64,000 nucleotides of DNA from Xanthostigma xanthostigma (Eukaryota > Arthropoda > Insecta > Raphidioptera > Raphidiidae), in the NCBI GenBank assembly GCA_963575645.1, contig OY754469.1, positions 22,028,001 through 22,092,000 on the forward strand. Reading direction: 5' to 3'. Shown here piece after piece: positions 46,861-59,323 of this stretch. Position 1 is the stretch's first letter. The number at the start of each line of letters is the position of its first letter. Both the position numbers and the translations under genes were made by a program. The notes below the pieces were generated by a model. It worked only from the letters and a program-made list of their open reading frames with translations. It was not told the origin of the DNA and searched no databases.

Positions 46861-47194
46861 CTAAGAGAGATAAAATCATTCAGTAAACCGTGGACGACTC
46901 CTGTACTATCTTCGCGGGATGATCAGATAGTGATCACCCGAGTTAGAATAGGACATACTCTACTTACTCACAAATATCTTTTTGAGAAGACCAACCATCC
47001 GGAGTGTGACATATCTAAAATCTCTGTCAAACATATCTTCTTGGAGTGTCCACAATGCTGAAAGAATCGCTTGCGGATTTCCTGACGATCTCCCTAAAAT
47101 TTTCGAGGACACCGAAAACGGCATCAAGCGCATACTAATCGTTCCTTCACTCATCAGGGTTATATTCCCTCATTTCGTATTAACAGATCCATAA
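46861..47194 (+). pseudogene. Jockey-like LINE, C-terminal tail
   Basis: From 46861 the plus strand reads LREIKSFSKPW, then SSRDDQIVITRVRIGHTLLT, KYLFEKTNHPECD and SVKHIFLECPQC before a TGA at 47059. The 'RIGHT.LTH.Yl......P.C.......v.HiLleCp' pattern is the conserved C-terminal segment of Jockey-type LINE ORF2, after the reverse transcriptase. After the stop, another frame continues with FPDDLPKIFEDTENGIKR to 47194, which matches the usual end of these proteins. So one stop and one frameshift break it. Sequence to about 47275 is probably the 3' UTR. The reverse transcriptase itself is missing, as expected for a 5'-truncated copy. Confidence 0.8.
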
Positions 47195-47810
47195 TTCATA
47201 GTTAGATCCATAATCTAGAGATCCGGACGCTAATAGTAGTGACCTTCGATGTCGACGCGTATCTATAAATAACTACATATTATAAAAAAAGCTTGTAGAA
47301 TTTTTAATATTTTTTAAAACTGTATACATATTTCAACATAGTTTTTTTGTACAACTTTAACATTTTTCTAAGCATTTTAATCAAAACTTTGCATGAAAAG
47401 CGATCTTTTATGCAAATCAATTATTTGTTACGTTAGACTGTTCTGAGGTCATTGTCAAATCAGATTTGTTGATGCTTTCTGCAACCCGCATAAATATCAA
47501 AATTTATGGTCATTTAAGACAAAATTATGGTGTTGCAAGAGTAATGCTGCCTTGATAGTCAAGTTTTTTTTAAATAACCAAGTTTCCATTTTTCGCTGTA
47601 ATAAAAAGAGGCAGCACAGTCAATTGCATGCATGGAAGTATAGCTATTCCTGCCACAGGGGCGTTACGAATGTCAAAAGAGATACGTATATCAACGTACA
47701 TTTTAAATCTAAACACAAAAAACAATGATGCTTCAGAGCGCCGGTTTTGATTTTGAGAGAAATTACAAACAGTTCCTCAGCAATCTATTCGAAAATTATC
47801 AGATAATTAT

Positions 47811-48199
47811 TCTATAGATATATATAAAACTCTAGTGTCACAATTTTCTGAAACCATTGAACCAATTTTAATGATGTCTTGCTTGGTGCAAATTACGGTA
47901 TAGGATTGTTTTTATTAAATATTTTGCACAAAATTACGGTATTTTTAGTTTTAGTAATATGTAACATGTAATGACATCTTATATAATTTACTCAAAGCTA
48001 TTAATTCAGAAGCAAACAAAAAAAAACTGTCTCAGTACCAAGTAGCGACATCTGTTAGAATTTGGTCAAAGCTATTAGAACAGAAGCAAATCTGGTAGAA
48101 TTAACTCTAAGCTATTAGTTCAGACGCCGGGCCGCAAACGAAATACATTTTTCAGAATTTTATCTATCGCACCTGAGTGAAACCCGTACGGACCTCTAG
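47811..48199 (+). mobile_element. non-autonomous Helitron, relative of the 23215 copy
   Basis: The 5' end TCTATAGATATATATAAAAC and CTCTAGTGTCACAATTTTCT parallel the start of the Helitron at 23215-23850. The 3' end is AACCCGTACGGACCTCTAG followed by T. Three copies of a unit near ACTCAAAGCTATTAATTCAG lie at about 47989, 48065 and 48105. There is no coding capacity. The 5' flank is T and not A, so the exact start is uncertain. Confidence 0.65.
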
Positions 48200-48203
48200 T
48201 TTT

Positions 48204-48760
48204 TAACCAACTTCAACAAAAAGGAGGAGGTTCTATGTTCGTCTGTATATTTTTTTTTTATTTATTTATTTTTTTTTTATGTTCACCAATTTCTCCGACA
48301 ATTATGGACCGATTTTCAAATATTTTTTTTATTCGAAAGAGTGCACCTCAGAGGTGGTCCCATCGGAACCAAGTCAGGATCTGATGGTGGAATCAGGAGA
48401 AATCGAAGGAAACTCTCAAATTTCAAAGGCACGCATAATGTTTTTTATGTATGTTCACCGATTTTTCGTGTTAGATTAACACTAAAAAGAGAAAAATAAA
48501 ATATTTTTAACAAAAAAATTGAACCGACTTCACACTAAAAAGTAAAAAATAATTGCGTATTGAAATGTTTTGGAGTCGGTGTAGTTCTCGGAATAGATTT
48601 CATTTTGGCTGACACCGACTCCAAAACATTTCAATACGCAATTATTTTTTACTTTTTAGTGTGAAGTCGGTTCATTTTTTTTGTTAAAAATATTTTATTT
48701 TTTATATTTAATGAATTGTTTTTTTGTAATATTTTTTAAATAATTAAAAACCAGTCGGTC
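48204..48760 (+). repeat. dispersed repeat 'AACCAACTTCAACAAAAAGG'
   Basis: The start AACCAACTTCAACAAAAAGG with AGGAGGTTCTATGTTCGTCTG is a phrase I know as a very common dispersed repeat in moth and butterfly genomes. It continues with TTCACCAATTTCTCCGACAA and the foldback at 48493. The class is not settled from this copy. Confidence 0.5.
48493..48702. mobile_element. near-perfect 90-bp inverted repeat (long hairpin)
   Basis: The left arm 48493-48582 and right arm 48612-48702 are reverse complements with about one mismatch, separated by a 29-bp loop. Landmarks are GAACCGACTTCACACTAAAA and TTGAAATGTTTTGGAGTCGG on the left and their inverses on the right. Such a structure would fold into a long duplex RNA if transcribed. 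It probably arose from two inverted copies of the surrounding repeat end, since both arms contain the 'accgacttc' phrase. Confidence 0.85.
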
Positions 48761-49475
48761 ATAATTGCTATAAATTACGGCCCTGGATCTCGATAGTCAT
48801 ACACATACATATTTAACAGCTAATAACAAATGCACATGTTTGTAGATGACAGAAGTGACAGTTCGTGATGATATACTTGTCACTTGGCTCTAACATATAA
48901 TGCATATTATAAAACAACCTGCTCCTGCTGCAATAACAACAGATTGCACCCACTTCCATAGCCTCTGCCTGCTCATTTCACTGCTACATTACCACTGCAC
49001 TGTCCTGAATAGCAGCGTGTAAAAATTATAATAATTAATTACATGCAACCGAGATTCTGTAATGTTTATGGCACTGCGATCGTTTCTGTGAGATTGAACA
49101 AATAGGGTACCTACCTGCACTTTGTTCATTTGCATTCTGGATTGATTGAACTATTATTAGACCTGATAGAAGAACAAACATTATTATGATACTAGACTTC
49201 CATTAAAGCCAAAAAGTTCTTTCGTGCTTTTTAAACCAACCATTTTTTCACTCTCACAATATATTATGTAGGGAATATAATGATTGGCTTATAGGTTTTC
49301 CTCTCCTTAAGGTCCATAGTCGTTTTAAATCCTGCATACTATAAATTTTAACTACTCTCTAAGCGCCATTTGTCAAGTTCTGCCAGCTATCATTACGATA
49401 ATCATTTCAGGTATTTAGAGGGGGAATCTTAAGTTGTAACACGCAGCAATAGTAACTTATGACAATCGATTGGGT

Positions 49476-49820
49476 ACCTACAAATACTTCCTACACTCAT
49501 CTCAAATCCTTTCCACTCGCCTATAAATGGTTTTAGCTCTCCCGTCATTATTTTGAAACTATAGGTTTCAAAGATGAATCACACTATAAATCTTACCGTC
49601 GAAAAATTGAAAAAAAGTTCAAGGAAAAAAAGTTACGTATAATTACACGTAGTCAACTTTTTTAAAAAAAAATTTTTTGTAGGATCTGCAGTGTGTTTTT
49701 CTTATTTGGCGTTTACTCGAAGCCTTTAACTTTAAAAATAGCATCGGGAGAGCTTTAACCGTTTTTAGGCGAGGGGATAGGATTTGAGATAAAGAGAGCA
49801 TGGAGTATTTGGAGGTAGCA
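49476..49820. mobile_element. foldback MITE, 345 bp
   Basis: The left arm 49476-49600 (CTACAAATACTTCC..., ATCTCAAATCCTTTCC, TTTTAGCTCTCCCG) is complementary to the right arm 49677-49820 (CGGGAGAGCTTTAACC, GGATAGGATTTGAGAT, GGAGTATTTGGAGGTAG). Mismatches are more frequent than in the hairpin at 48493, so it is older. It is non-coding. Confidence 0.7.
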
Positions 49821-51347
49821 TCGGTAAACATCGATTATAATATGAGATATTGTTTTTAATTTCATCTAAATCATCCAGTTGTGCTATCTATTATGTTAAA
49901 AATGATTTATTGCAATATAATGTTAACTAAAATCAATATTTTACTAGTTGCATCAATGTCTGCTAAACAATTTGAATCTTCGAAATTAAGATCGTACAAG
50001 TATCGCCTTTTTTAACTAATCCAAAAATTTAAATAATTAAAATTTTTGGTCTACATACCTTTATTGTTTTATAGTTCCTGGCTTTTACTCCAATAAGAAT
50101 TAATTTATAGACGTTTCAAAATGAATAGAAGCATGCGTCTACTTGAATATCAATTAATTATTGTTTTCCCACCAGATCGTAGTACGTTATTCAGTTATGA
50201 AGTGATAAATGAAAATGCAAAACGAAGAATGCTGTGGTTGAAATTACATTTAGAAAATAAATTGAGTTCTATTTGATATCAGAAAGGCATAAATCATGTA
50301 TAGAGATAAATTGATTGTGAAGTATGTAAATAAATTGAATTGAAATATGAATATGCATAAGTTCCAGGTTGCTAGTAGTTGTAAATTTATTTATAATCTA
50401 AAAAGAACATTTTTTTTCAACGTACATAAAAGTGCAGAGTCATCTAGATAATACTGAAAAAATTGAATTTGATATTTTGACGGATTTAAAGTTTTCACGG
50501 AATGTGAAAAGCAACATTCCATATTATGATAATTTTAAGCTTGTGTTTTACGAGACTGCTCTTTTCTTTTAATAGTTATGTTAATGACCTCAGTCAAATG
50601 CCCATTTATCTCTTAGCTTGTATTTTCTTTTTTATTTTTTTAATAAAAGATCACAATTGACAATTAATATAATTTAATTTGGTTTAATATTATTTAAGAT
50701 ATCTGAAAATGCCGATATAATATTTATAATAAATTATTCTGAATAGTTTTCGTCACACTAATTAATTTAGATTAAAATGGCGTGCCAAATAAAAAAAAAA
50801 ATTAAACGTCGTTTTAATACAGTTAATTTTAAACCAGATATTTAAATGTGGTCTAGACTCTAGACGTTAATTTGTTTTGACATTGTTTACATATTATAAT
50901 GGCAGTCTTTTCACTACAACATAGCATTTAGCGCTTTTTTATTAACCGCTATACTTGACTAGAACCAAAACTTTCTACTAAAATACACAAGCAATAAAAT
51001 TAATTATGCATGACTTTATTTATTGAAATGTTCATAAAAATATAATAATAAAAATTATCCGGCTGTCTGTGATATATAAATGTACCACGATTTTCAATCC
51101 ATAAATCTTTACAGTTTGCAAACTCTGACAGTGAATACTTGATGAGTAAATTTATTTTAACAATTAAGCTTGTCAGATCTGTTTAATTGGATTAAGAAAG
51201 TGTGAACTATTGACTATAAAATCATGATTCCTAAAGTAGCCCTGTTGAATCATCATCCACAGAATATAAATAGTAGTTTATGTATCTAGAATGTATTGCA
51301 TTGTGGAAAAACGAGCGTCATCGAGTTTGAACAGTCACAGATATGTA
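49821..51347. other. AT-rich stretch, no gene seen
   Basis: Only AT-rich, stop-filled sequence is visible. No inverted repeat, hairpin or retroposon tail can be called. Confidence 0.5.
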
Positions 51348-51410
51348 GTACATTTTTTGCACGTCCCTTCTATAAAATAGCTGATTTTCACTTCATTATA
51401 ATATTTTTGA
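51348..51410 (+). mobile_element. single arm of the 43025 element family
   Basis: ACATTTTTTGCACGTCCCTT then CTATAAAATAGCTGATTTTC matches the left arm at 43025 with two changes and continues into a similar TTCACTT. No inverted partner is found downstream, so this is a truncated copy. Confidence 0.65.
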
Positions 51411-54400
51411 CAGCTGGTGTCAACACTGTGCGCGGTATCGTAGCATTGTATTTTAAACTATTTACAAAAACTGCACTTGCTCGCCTTGCTATCTCGTTCG
51501 CCTTATAGAATTAAACAGTAACTGACAGGCTTTTGGAAAATACTGTTGGATTGATAAAGTGATTAAGTGAAACTTCTTTAGGCGCGAATCAGACGAAAAG
51601 TGAAACGCTTCCTCTTCTCCGACTTTAACCGGTAGTTGAGAGGAAAGCGTAGGATAATCGTTTCTCTCTCTGTCAAGGCGTCCTCACGCATGCGGTGCAG
51701 TACGTAGCATTTTCTCTAGCCACGATTACAAATTCAACATGACTATATCCTAATTCCGAAATAATAAAATCGTCAACAAATGCTAAAATTTAAGAAGTTT
51801 CACTACTAACGTGCGAGAGTCTCACGCAATTTTTTTTTTTAACGGACTAGTGCGAAATGTGTAATTTTACAATCACTATGCAGGAATGAAAAGCAGCAAG
51901 TTTAAAGGGAGTATGCAAAAACATTGTAGAAAAACATATTTTAGAATGTTCATTTTACACAGAATATTAATATCTTTCTACCGTTATTATGAATTATTAG
52001 TAATCCTTTTTCTTAAAAATTACTTGTAGGTATAAATTTGGATACTTTCTTCGTGATTTTCTTTATTTAATTTTTTTATAAATACCTAACCTAAAACGTT
52101 ACTAATTCAATTCCATTTGATGAAATGTAAAGCTCGAAATATTGATATGGGCCATAAACCGGGGCTATTACAATTTGCAAATTACGAATTTTTTCTCCAA
52201 AAAACTGGATCAGGAGAATTACGTAGTCCTGGACGTATGGAAACTTGAGAGACGTGTTAATATAGCACTAAAGCCACTAAAGAAGTCAGATGCAGACCTA
52301 ATGAAACATTTATTATATTCCAAAACGTGTTTGAATGTTTATTTCATACTAGTAATTTGTAAAGCTAATTTACGTACCAAACGCTTACAGTAGACTGTAC
52401 TTAGTTGTGTAGCGTCTACCACAATAGCGTCATGTAATCAGTGGTCTTAATGTAACAAACAACACTTCACCATAATACCTAAATGTTATGTATAAGTAAC
52501 TAACATTTCTATTGTTGTATTTTCCCACAGGCTAGAACTATTTTCGCACACTCACAGTTTCGTTTGAATAGCACTATAAATGCTTTCAAGGTCACTGCCG
52601 TATAAATTGTTTGCTATTGTCGCTTTTTATTCAGAAATAATTAAAAATTCATTTTTGTCAGCAGTAGATATGTGGGCATTGTCATATTATGGCAGGTGTA
52701 TAATATTTTGAGAGTATCCGTTCCGGCGGTGATTCAGGTTTCCAGTGATTCACTGAAACTTTTTACTAATTACATCTCATTCATAGTTTCGTGCCACTGA
52801 ATGATGGAAAATATCTTTGTATTCTAGTTTTGAAACACTGATAGCTATCCGTAGCATTTTTAAACATAGTATTGTCAAAAGTATTGACGTATCTTAATCT
52901 TTTAGAAATAAACGATTAGATTGTTCTAGTAATTTAATCGCTTTAGAATTTTTCAATCCTGGTATTTTTTTTCTTTTTAAGCTTTCCAATTTTTTAACAA
53001 ATTCAATAAAGATTAATTTAAAAAAAAATTGAAAATATGCTCAATATGTATTGTTGAATTCGTGTTTCAATATACTTTCATGCATAAATTAAAAAATAAA
53101 AAAAAATCATTTGATAGTCCATAATTTTTTTCTCTCTTTGTTTTTAAACTAAAAAAAAAGATTTTTACTTCAATTCAGAATAAATAAAAAAAAAAAAATA
53201 CACATTCACGCATAAAGCCTGAACCTTGAGCTTTACCAAATAGTTACTGGATCCGTTATCTTCAATATTTGAAATTACGCTATATATTAATATGACATTT
53301 ATTCATTTATTTGTACTTCTCGTCTGTGGTTGGGCGACCACATTTTATCTCTGTGCCAAATTGAAAAAAAATTCCGTCAGATAGTTTCAGAGAAAATCGC
53401 CTGTGACAGACGGACACCTAAGTGATTCGTTCGCACCGAACACTAAAAGATTATTATTTAATCTGATATTTTAATTGTTAATTAAAGAGAGAGAAAAAAT
53501 ACATCAATGCTAATAAATTAGCTATTGTTAAAAAATAATATAGATTCAAATGTACTCCAAATACATTTTATTTAATAATTAACTTATAGTCATTATTAAT
53601 AAAAATAACAATACTATATGCATAATGAATTCAGTAGTAATAAAGTGTTATTGCAGTATAAATACTGAAGCGTTAATTTATAGTTTCATTACGACAGAGC
53701 AATCTTCGAGGACCACCCAAAAATCAATCATAATTTGCATGAAACTATTTGCTTGCGAATAAATTGACTTCTGTAGCTAGAGTTTCATGTGTGCTGAGTG
53801 TCCGAGCTAAACATGCGTGGCTTGTCACACCTATAATTCATTGGATTCACTTGTTTATAGATACCAGTTTCAGGGCTGGAGGAAGATTTACTTGGCACAA
53901 AGTAACTATTTATGTACTTGGCAGCAACGATACCCAACGACTGAAATGCAAGCGCTATTGTAGCACGTGAGCTTTAATTGTATTTCGCGACTCTTCGTCA
54001 GACCAAAATGGTTGTACCTCTACTCTCTACCGGTGTCCCTACATATTTTAAATTAAAACCACCATTTCAAAACATATTGTGTACTTTCATTACCGTAAAC
54101 TGAGGCTGCTCTGACATAGATATGGAAGGTTTTTGCACCATAACTTTTTTTTGTTACAAAAACGTTACTTTATTTTTGTAAGAATCTTACCAAATTGTTC
54201 TTCAGCTATTAATTCCCGTATCAGCCGCACTCATAATTAAAAAAGTGGATCAATTTGGTGTAAATATGACCTTGGGTATGGAGCTTTTTTTGACATATTA
54301 TTTATAAATAATTTTTATATGTTTCTATTCTAATAATGTTACACGGCTATTAAAAAAACCTATTGGAACACAAGTTTATTATTTATTTGTTGTATACGAT

Positions 54401-54628
54401 GCATTCTGTTTGTGATTGCAGACGGACGCATAATATAATTTATTGATATCATTTCAAACATATCTTATTCAACATGCGTCGTCGTCAACCAAAGTATGCA
54501 TTGCATATAACTTCAACACGACAGAAAATGATCACGGAAACGTGAATCCAGAAATCATTACATTTATTTTTTCTGATATATGGTTATCGTTTACCTGTAC
54601 CAACACCCTGTAAATTTCTACTAGACGT
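51411..54628. other. AT-rich stretch with one GC-richer patch
   Basis: A patch at about 51580-51730 (GTCAAGGCGTCCTCACGCAT) is richer in CpG. An 83-codon plus-strand frame at 52142-52393 has no recognisable motif. A-runs are dense at 53020-53200. No gene is called. Confidence 0.4.
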
Positions 54629-55362
54629 ACTCTCTAAACATGAATCAGTGATTTTTCACTAATTACAATTTGTCAATGATAGAATCGTACCACGCAGAAT
54701 TAGTGAATACTCACAATATGAGTTAGTGAATATAAAAATTCACTAATTATATAAGTGACCATTAAATGTCATCTGACGTCAACAATTTTTTGACTACAGA
54801 TTTTTTTAAATATTTATTCATTCGTTACTTCACAAGTATAATTAAGTTTTATATTTTTACAAGTCGATAAAAAATTGAATACAAAAAAAGAATTAGAGAA
54901 TTCGCGTCAAAAAAACATAATCTTATTTCATTGTTAGTTATGATCCTATATCATTGACTATAATTTTACTCTGAATATGAAAATATAATTAAAATAATCT
55001 AATTAACTTACCTGATAAGTTATATTACTTGTTTGTTTATCGGTTTACAAGGAAATTTTTATAGAACAATCTACATTCTACATGAATAATAATAAGTATC
55101 TATAGTAACTGTATGGAGGCGCCACAAGCGACGCGGATACAGTCATATCACTATACTACCAGTGAATTTTACTTGAATTCACTATTCTAGAAGTAAATCA
55201 AAAATCACTATTTCAAATAGTGACATTTTCACTATTTCAGTTTTAGAGACTAAATTCATTAGTGAAAATTCACTGATTTGTTGTCAAAATCACTGATTAT
55301 CAAGTGAAAACAGCTTCACTTACGCAGTTAGTGAAAATTTCACTAATTCATGTTTAGAGAGT
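54629..55362. mobile_element. 734-bp inverted-repeat element with repeated TTCACTAA words
   Basis: The perfect 17-bp ends ACTCTCTAAACATGAAT / ATTCATGTTTAGAGAGT continue inward with weaker matches (CAGTGATTTTTCACTAATT against AGTGAAAATTTCACTAATT). The first and last 130 bp are dense in AGTGA/TCACT words, often as small palindromes such as AGTGAAAATTCACT. Such subterminal clusters usually bind transposase. The centre is AT-rich and non-coding. No clean target duplication is seen, so the superfamily is open. Confidence 0.75.
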
Positions 55363-57596
55363 GACGCAAAGCTCCATTGTTCGCTATATTCTACCCTCCT
55401 CAGTTAGCATTCAGAATTGTTTGACATGATATGCAGCTTGTCATCTTATTCGAATTTGAATGTTTGTCTATATCTTTTGTTCCGTATCGGAGACTCACTG
55501 TTGTTTTTTTTTGTCACAGTAAATTTTACATTTAAACTGGAGTTTCTCCACTCCTATGCAGTCGCTCGAAAGTAAAAAAGAATTAAAGTTAAGTTAATGA
55601 ATGCTAATGAAATTAATTATTGCAATACTTTTATACTGACGTATTCTGTTCGCCGCTTGGTACAATAAATTTATTCTATTTTATTATAGTCTCAAAAGAA
55701 GATAAATTTAAATCAGCTAGGTTTGGCCAGACCCAACCCGGAAAAATTGGTACTTTTAGAAAACGCACGAATAAATGATAGTTCTCGCAATGCATCGAGT
55801 TCTCTGATACTCTATAGTGTGCACGGAAGCAGGAACTTATTCTAGTGGCTAATATTTCGATTGTTTCGTGCCATGCCAAACGAAATTGATTCCTTACGAT
55901 CAGAACTGCGCGAAGCAACCGAAATAATAAGCACTAGAATAATTTCTGCTTTAATTATATGAAAATGTAAGTAATATGCCTTCCCCATTCTGTATTAACA
56001 ATAGACTCTATATTTCTACGGATAAACCTTAAACCTACATGCACGTTTATGCAAAATAAATATCTTCACTTTTGTATCGCATATGGATTCTATTTCCCAC
56101 TCTGAAAAATCATTAATAGAATAGATAAGTATCAGTAAGCATATTTTTGAACGAGTTGGAGGTAATTTATTATTGTCACGTCATTTTATACACGGAACAG
56201 ACAGTAATTGATAAACAGACATATCTAGAGTTATCACTTATCAGTATTAGTAGCTCGTATAACCTCAACGAATTTCATTAGGCAATTCATTAGATATGAC
56301 AAATGCACTTGGCAACTGCACCATTAATATTGTACTGTAACTGCAGAGGAATCATTTATACTCATTGCATTTCTAGACTTAACAATCTATAAGTAGCAGA
56401 CGACTGTCGTTTTGCACTATTAATATTATTTATGCACTCTTGGTCAAAATGAAGTAGATTTTTGACTTACATTGGGAAGTTATTTTAATAGGCCCGAAAA
56501 TAGAAATAAAAAAATTGAATATATTTTTGTAGTATTTTTACACTATTTTTAACGTCTCAGTATATTACATTCGGAACTAAGAGAGCCGAAAATTGAAATA
56601 AGAAATATAAACTTATTTTTATATTTCAAGATCATATCTAGCATTAAATCTCGAAAATAAAAAAACGATAACGAATTTGTTTGGAGACGAATTGAAGCGC
56701 ATTAACGCTAATATAATCCAAAAGAAATTTTATCGAAATAAGTCCAATGTTCATGCGTTTTTTCTTCGTTTAAATAAAAATACCGCAAAAAAGTGGATTT
56801 TAGAATTTTTCGAGAAATATTTAATAGGTCTAATTTGTTCTGGTGGCAATCGATACTTTAAAATAGCAGATATTTTATCAAGTTTAACACTAACGATAAC
56901 ATTAATATCAAATCAGCCAGAATGTTAATCTTATTAATCAAATACATATTTAATATTCGATATTGATCCTACTGAGGACATGTGGACATCAAGAGCTTTT
57001 AATAGACGACCAGCCTCACAATTTATTCTGCTATATTTTTAATTTTGAGTGACATGAAGCCTGTTTTGTTTTCTGATGCTCGTGAACCTAAAGTAAGATT
57101 TGGTTTTCGCAATAATATCAATATCTCTACATGGGAACCATTTAGTGTTCTGGGGAGAAATTTCCTTTAACGCTAGCAACAAAATCTCTTTCTCCAGATC
57201 TTCGTCGCAGTCAATTATGACCGTCTGATGATTACAAACTTATCCCAGTTTCATCAGAAAGCAGAACATACATTTAATTAAATATAAATTATTCCAATAC
57301 ATCTGTTAAAAGGAGTTAAAAATGTTTGCTTAAGTTTTCAGTTGAAAATATTTTTTGAATAATATTTTTAATAATTATTTATGAAGAAGTAAATTAGTTA
57401 TATGTAAACAACAAAAATTTAATTATTTACCTCGAATTTATAGCCATATTTGATTTAGTACGAGGCTAAAAATTTAGTATTGAATCGAAGGCTGATCTTA
57501 TTATTATGCAATAAAACGCGGTTTTATATTTAGAGGCCAATATTTTGTGTCACTTCAAAGCTAAATTACATTTTTGTATTATGTGAAATATATTTA
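55363..57596. other. mostly featureless AT-rich stretch
   Basis: A GC-richer patch at 55700-55930 and an open minus-strand frame of 66 codons at about 57045-57245 (contains VIIDCDEDLEKEILLLALKE) are the only coding-like traces. The opposite strand there also reads like protein (DAREPKVRFGFRNNINIST). I recognise neither. Confidence 0.35.
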
Positions 57597-57978
57597 CTGG
57601 GTGTTTTTTTAAAAACTTTGGACGTTTTTTATTGTCGAATTTTTTATATAAAAATGAATATCTTTTGTCCGAACTTTTTTTTTTAAATTTAGCTTGTAAT
57701 TTTTTTTTTGCAAATCGCTAATGATGTTTTTTTTGGTAAAAAAACTACCCGAATTGAAGAAAAGGTCAGACAAAAAATGTGTTTATTTTCGCAATAAACA
57801 ATATCCTACTATAAAAAATGTGGGTTCCCATTTAAAAAACAAAGGTCATCCCTTCCGCCTGCTAAGGGGTGTGGAGGTGGGGGTGGGTATTGTGTCCAAG
57901 CGATTTCTCCCTTGAAACTCAACAACTTTCGTTCGATTTTTTTAAAGGAAAAGTCCAAATTTTTAAGAAAACACCCAG
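57597..57978. mobile_element. TA-flanked MITE (mariner-type), copy 2
   Basis: The ends CTGGGTGTTTTTTTAAAAAC and (inverted) CTGGGTGTTTTCTTAAAAAT are flanked by TA at 57595-57596 and 57979-57980. The interior matches the copy at 15632 block by block (ATGAATATCTTTTGTCCG, TTTAGCTTGTAATTTTT, GGTGGGTATTGTGTCC). Two copies with independent TA junctions make this a solid family call. Confidence 0.85.
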
Positions 57979-59200
57979 TATAATTTATTGAAAAATATCA
58001 TTTCTTATAAATTTGTTTATATATGTAGTACATCATGTATTGCTATCTGTCATTAACATAATAAATGAGTAACTTCGATAGACAACTGATCCAAAATTAA
58101 ATTTTAGCGGACCTATGATTTTAAATCCGACTCAAATATGTTGGTCATAAACTTCCAAAGACTCTCATCTATTGAGTTATTTTTCATCACTAACAGCATA
58201 AATGCCGTTTACAAATTTTTTCTTTTGTACCTATATCCCGCATGTAAAATTGATTTTATATGAGCTTTATTGTCGGTATCTTTTATACAATTCTAAGAAT
58301 AATTTTTATATTATTTTTCAATAAAAGTCAAATACAATTTCCAATTTTTATATAGATCTGTACATTGTGTTGATACAAAAAGCATTTATCAATTCGATAT
58401 ACAAATTATTTACGCATTTTTATAAATAATTGGTCCTATTCTGTAACCTTAACAAGTAGTATAATACAATTTGTTGGTCTTTTTTTTAATTCAACGAAAT
58501 TTATGGATTGATAAACAGTAACGAAAATTTTTGGGTTTTTGTGTCGACTTTAGCAAATAGTATAACAAAATAAACATATATTTTATTGGGTAATAACTAT
58601 ATTTAAAAATCATTCGAAATGTTTAAGTAACGAACTTTTTCGAATTTTAAAAACAGCAGACTTACTGACAAAATAGTATATTATAGGTACACTGATGAAT
58701 TTTTATGTATGTCATTATACGAACTTGAATTTGTTTTTTTAATAAAATAAGCGAATTAATCCCATAATTCTATTTATGAAATTGAATAAATCGAAATATT
58801 CTTTATAAACAGTGACAATACATCATGTAATTGTCAAATCTTTGATTAACGTCTGATTAGAACTCTTCAATAAATAAATTATTGACCAATCATGTAATTG
58901 TATTTTAAATTAATAGACCAGCACACAAAAACATTAATTTTATTGGTTTTTGCAATGATTCATGTCAACGAATGCAATTGAGAATGCAATATGACTAATC
59001 ACTAATCAGTAACGCCTCAAGTCTGCTTCTTGAAACGGGATCGTTATTTTTTTAATCGTAATACAATAAAACCAGTTAAAACACAGATATTTAAGAATTT
59101 CAAAAAAACTGATTGTCAATACATTTACGATATTAACACTCGGCGTGATACATGTTTTTTTTCTTTAAATTAATGCAATGTTCTTGAAAATGTTGCTGTA
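57979..59200. other. AT-rich stretch, one shared repeat block
   Basis: Positions 58847-58886 (TTAACGTCTGATTAGAACTC plus TTCAATAAATAAATTATTGA) nearly repeat 33540-33580, which lies inside the hAT element. The rest holds nothing recognisable. Confidence 0.5.
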
Positions 59201-59323
59201 GAATTTTTCTTCATTGGTTGTGGCGTCACTCTGTCTTGGCGAGAATATCCTTCTTACAAAGAATCGGTTATCAAAAACTACGCGAAATACATGTCGCACG
59301 TGTCCATTCCATTGCTTGGCACC
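59201..59323 (-). pseudogene. RTE-like LINE C-terminal remnant
   Basis: 41 minus-strand codons read AKQWNGHVRHVFRVVF, then DNRFFVRRIFSPRQ. RTE-type LINEs end their ORF2 with a 'kW.WaGHvaR..dnRWt.r.l.WrPr' pattern, and the order W-GHV-R-DNR-RRI-PR is kept here. Stops close in on both sides and the rest of the LINE is absent. The match is short, so some doubt remains. Confidence 0.45.
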
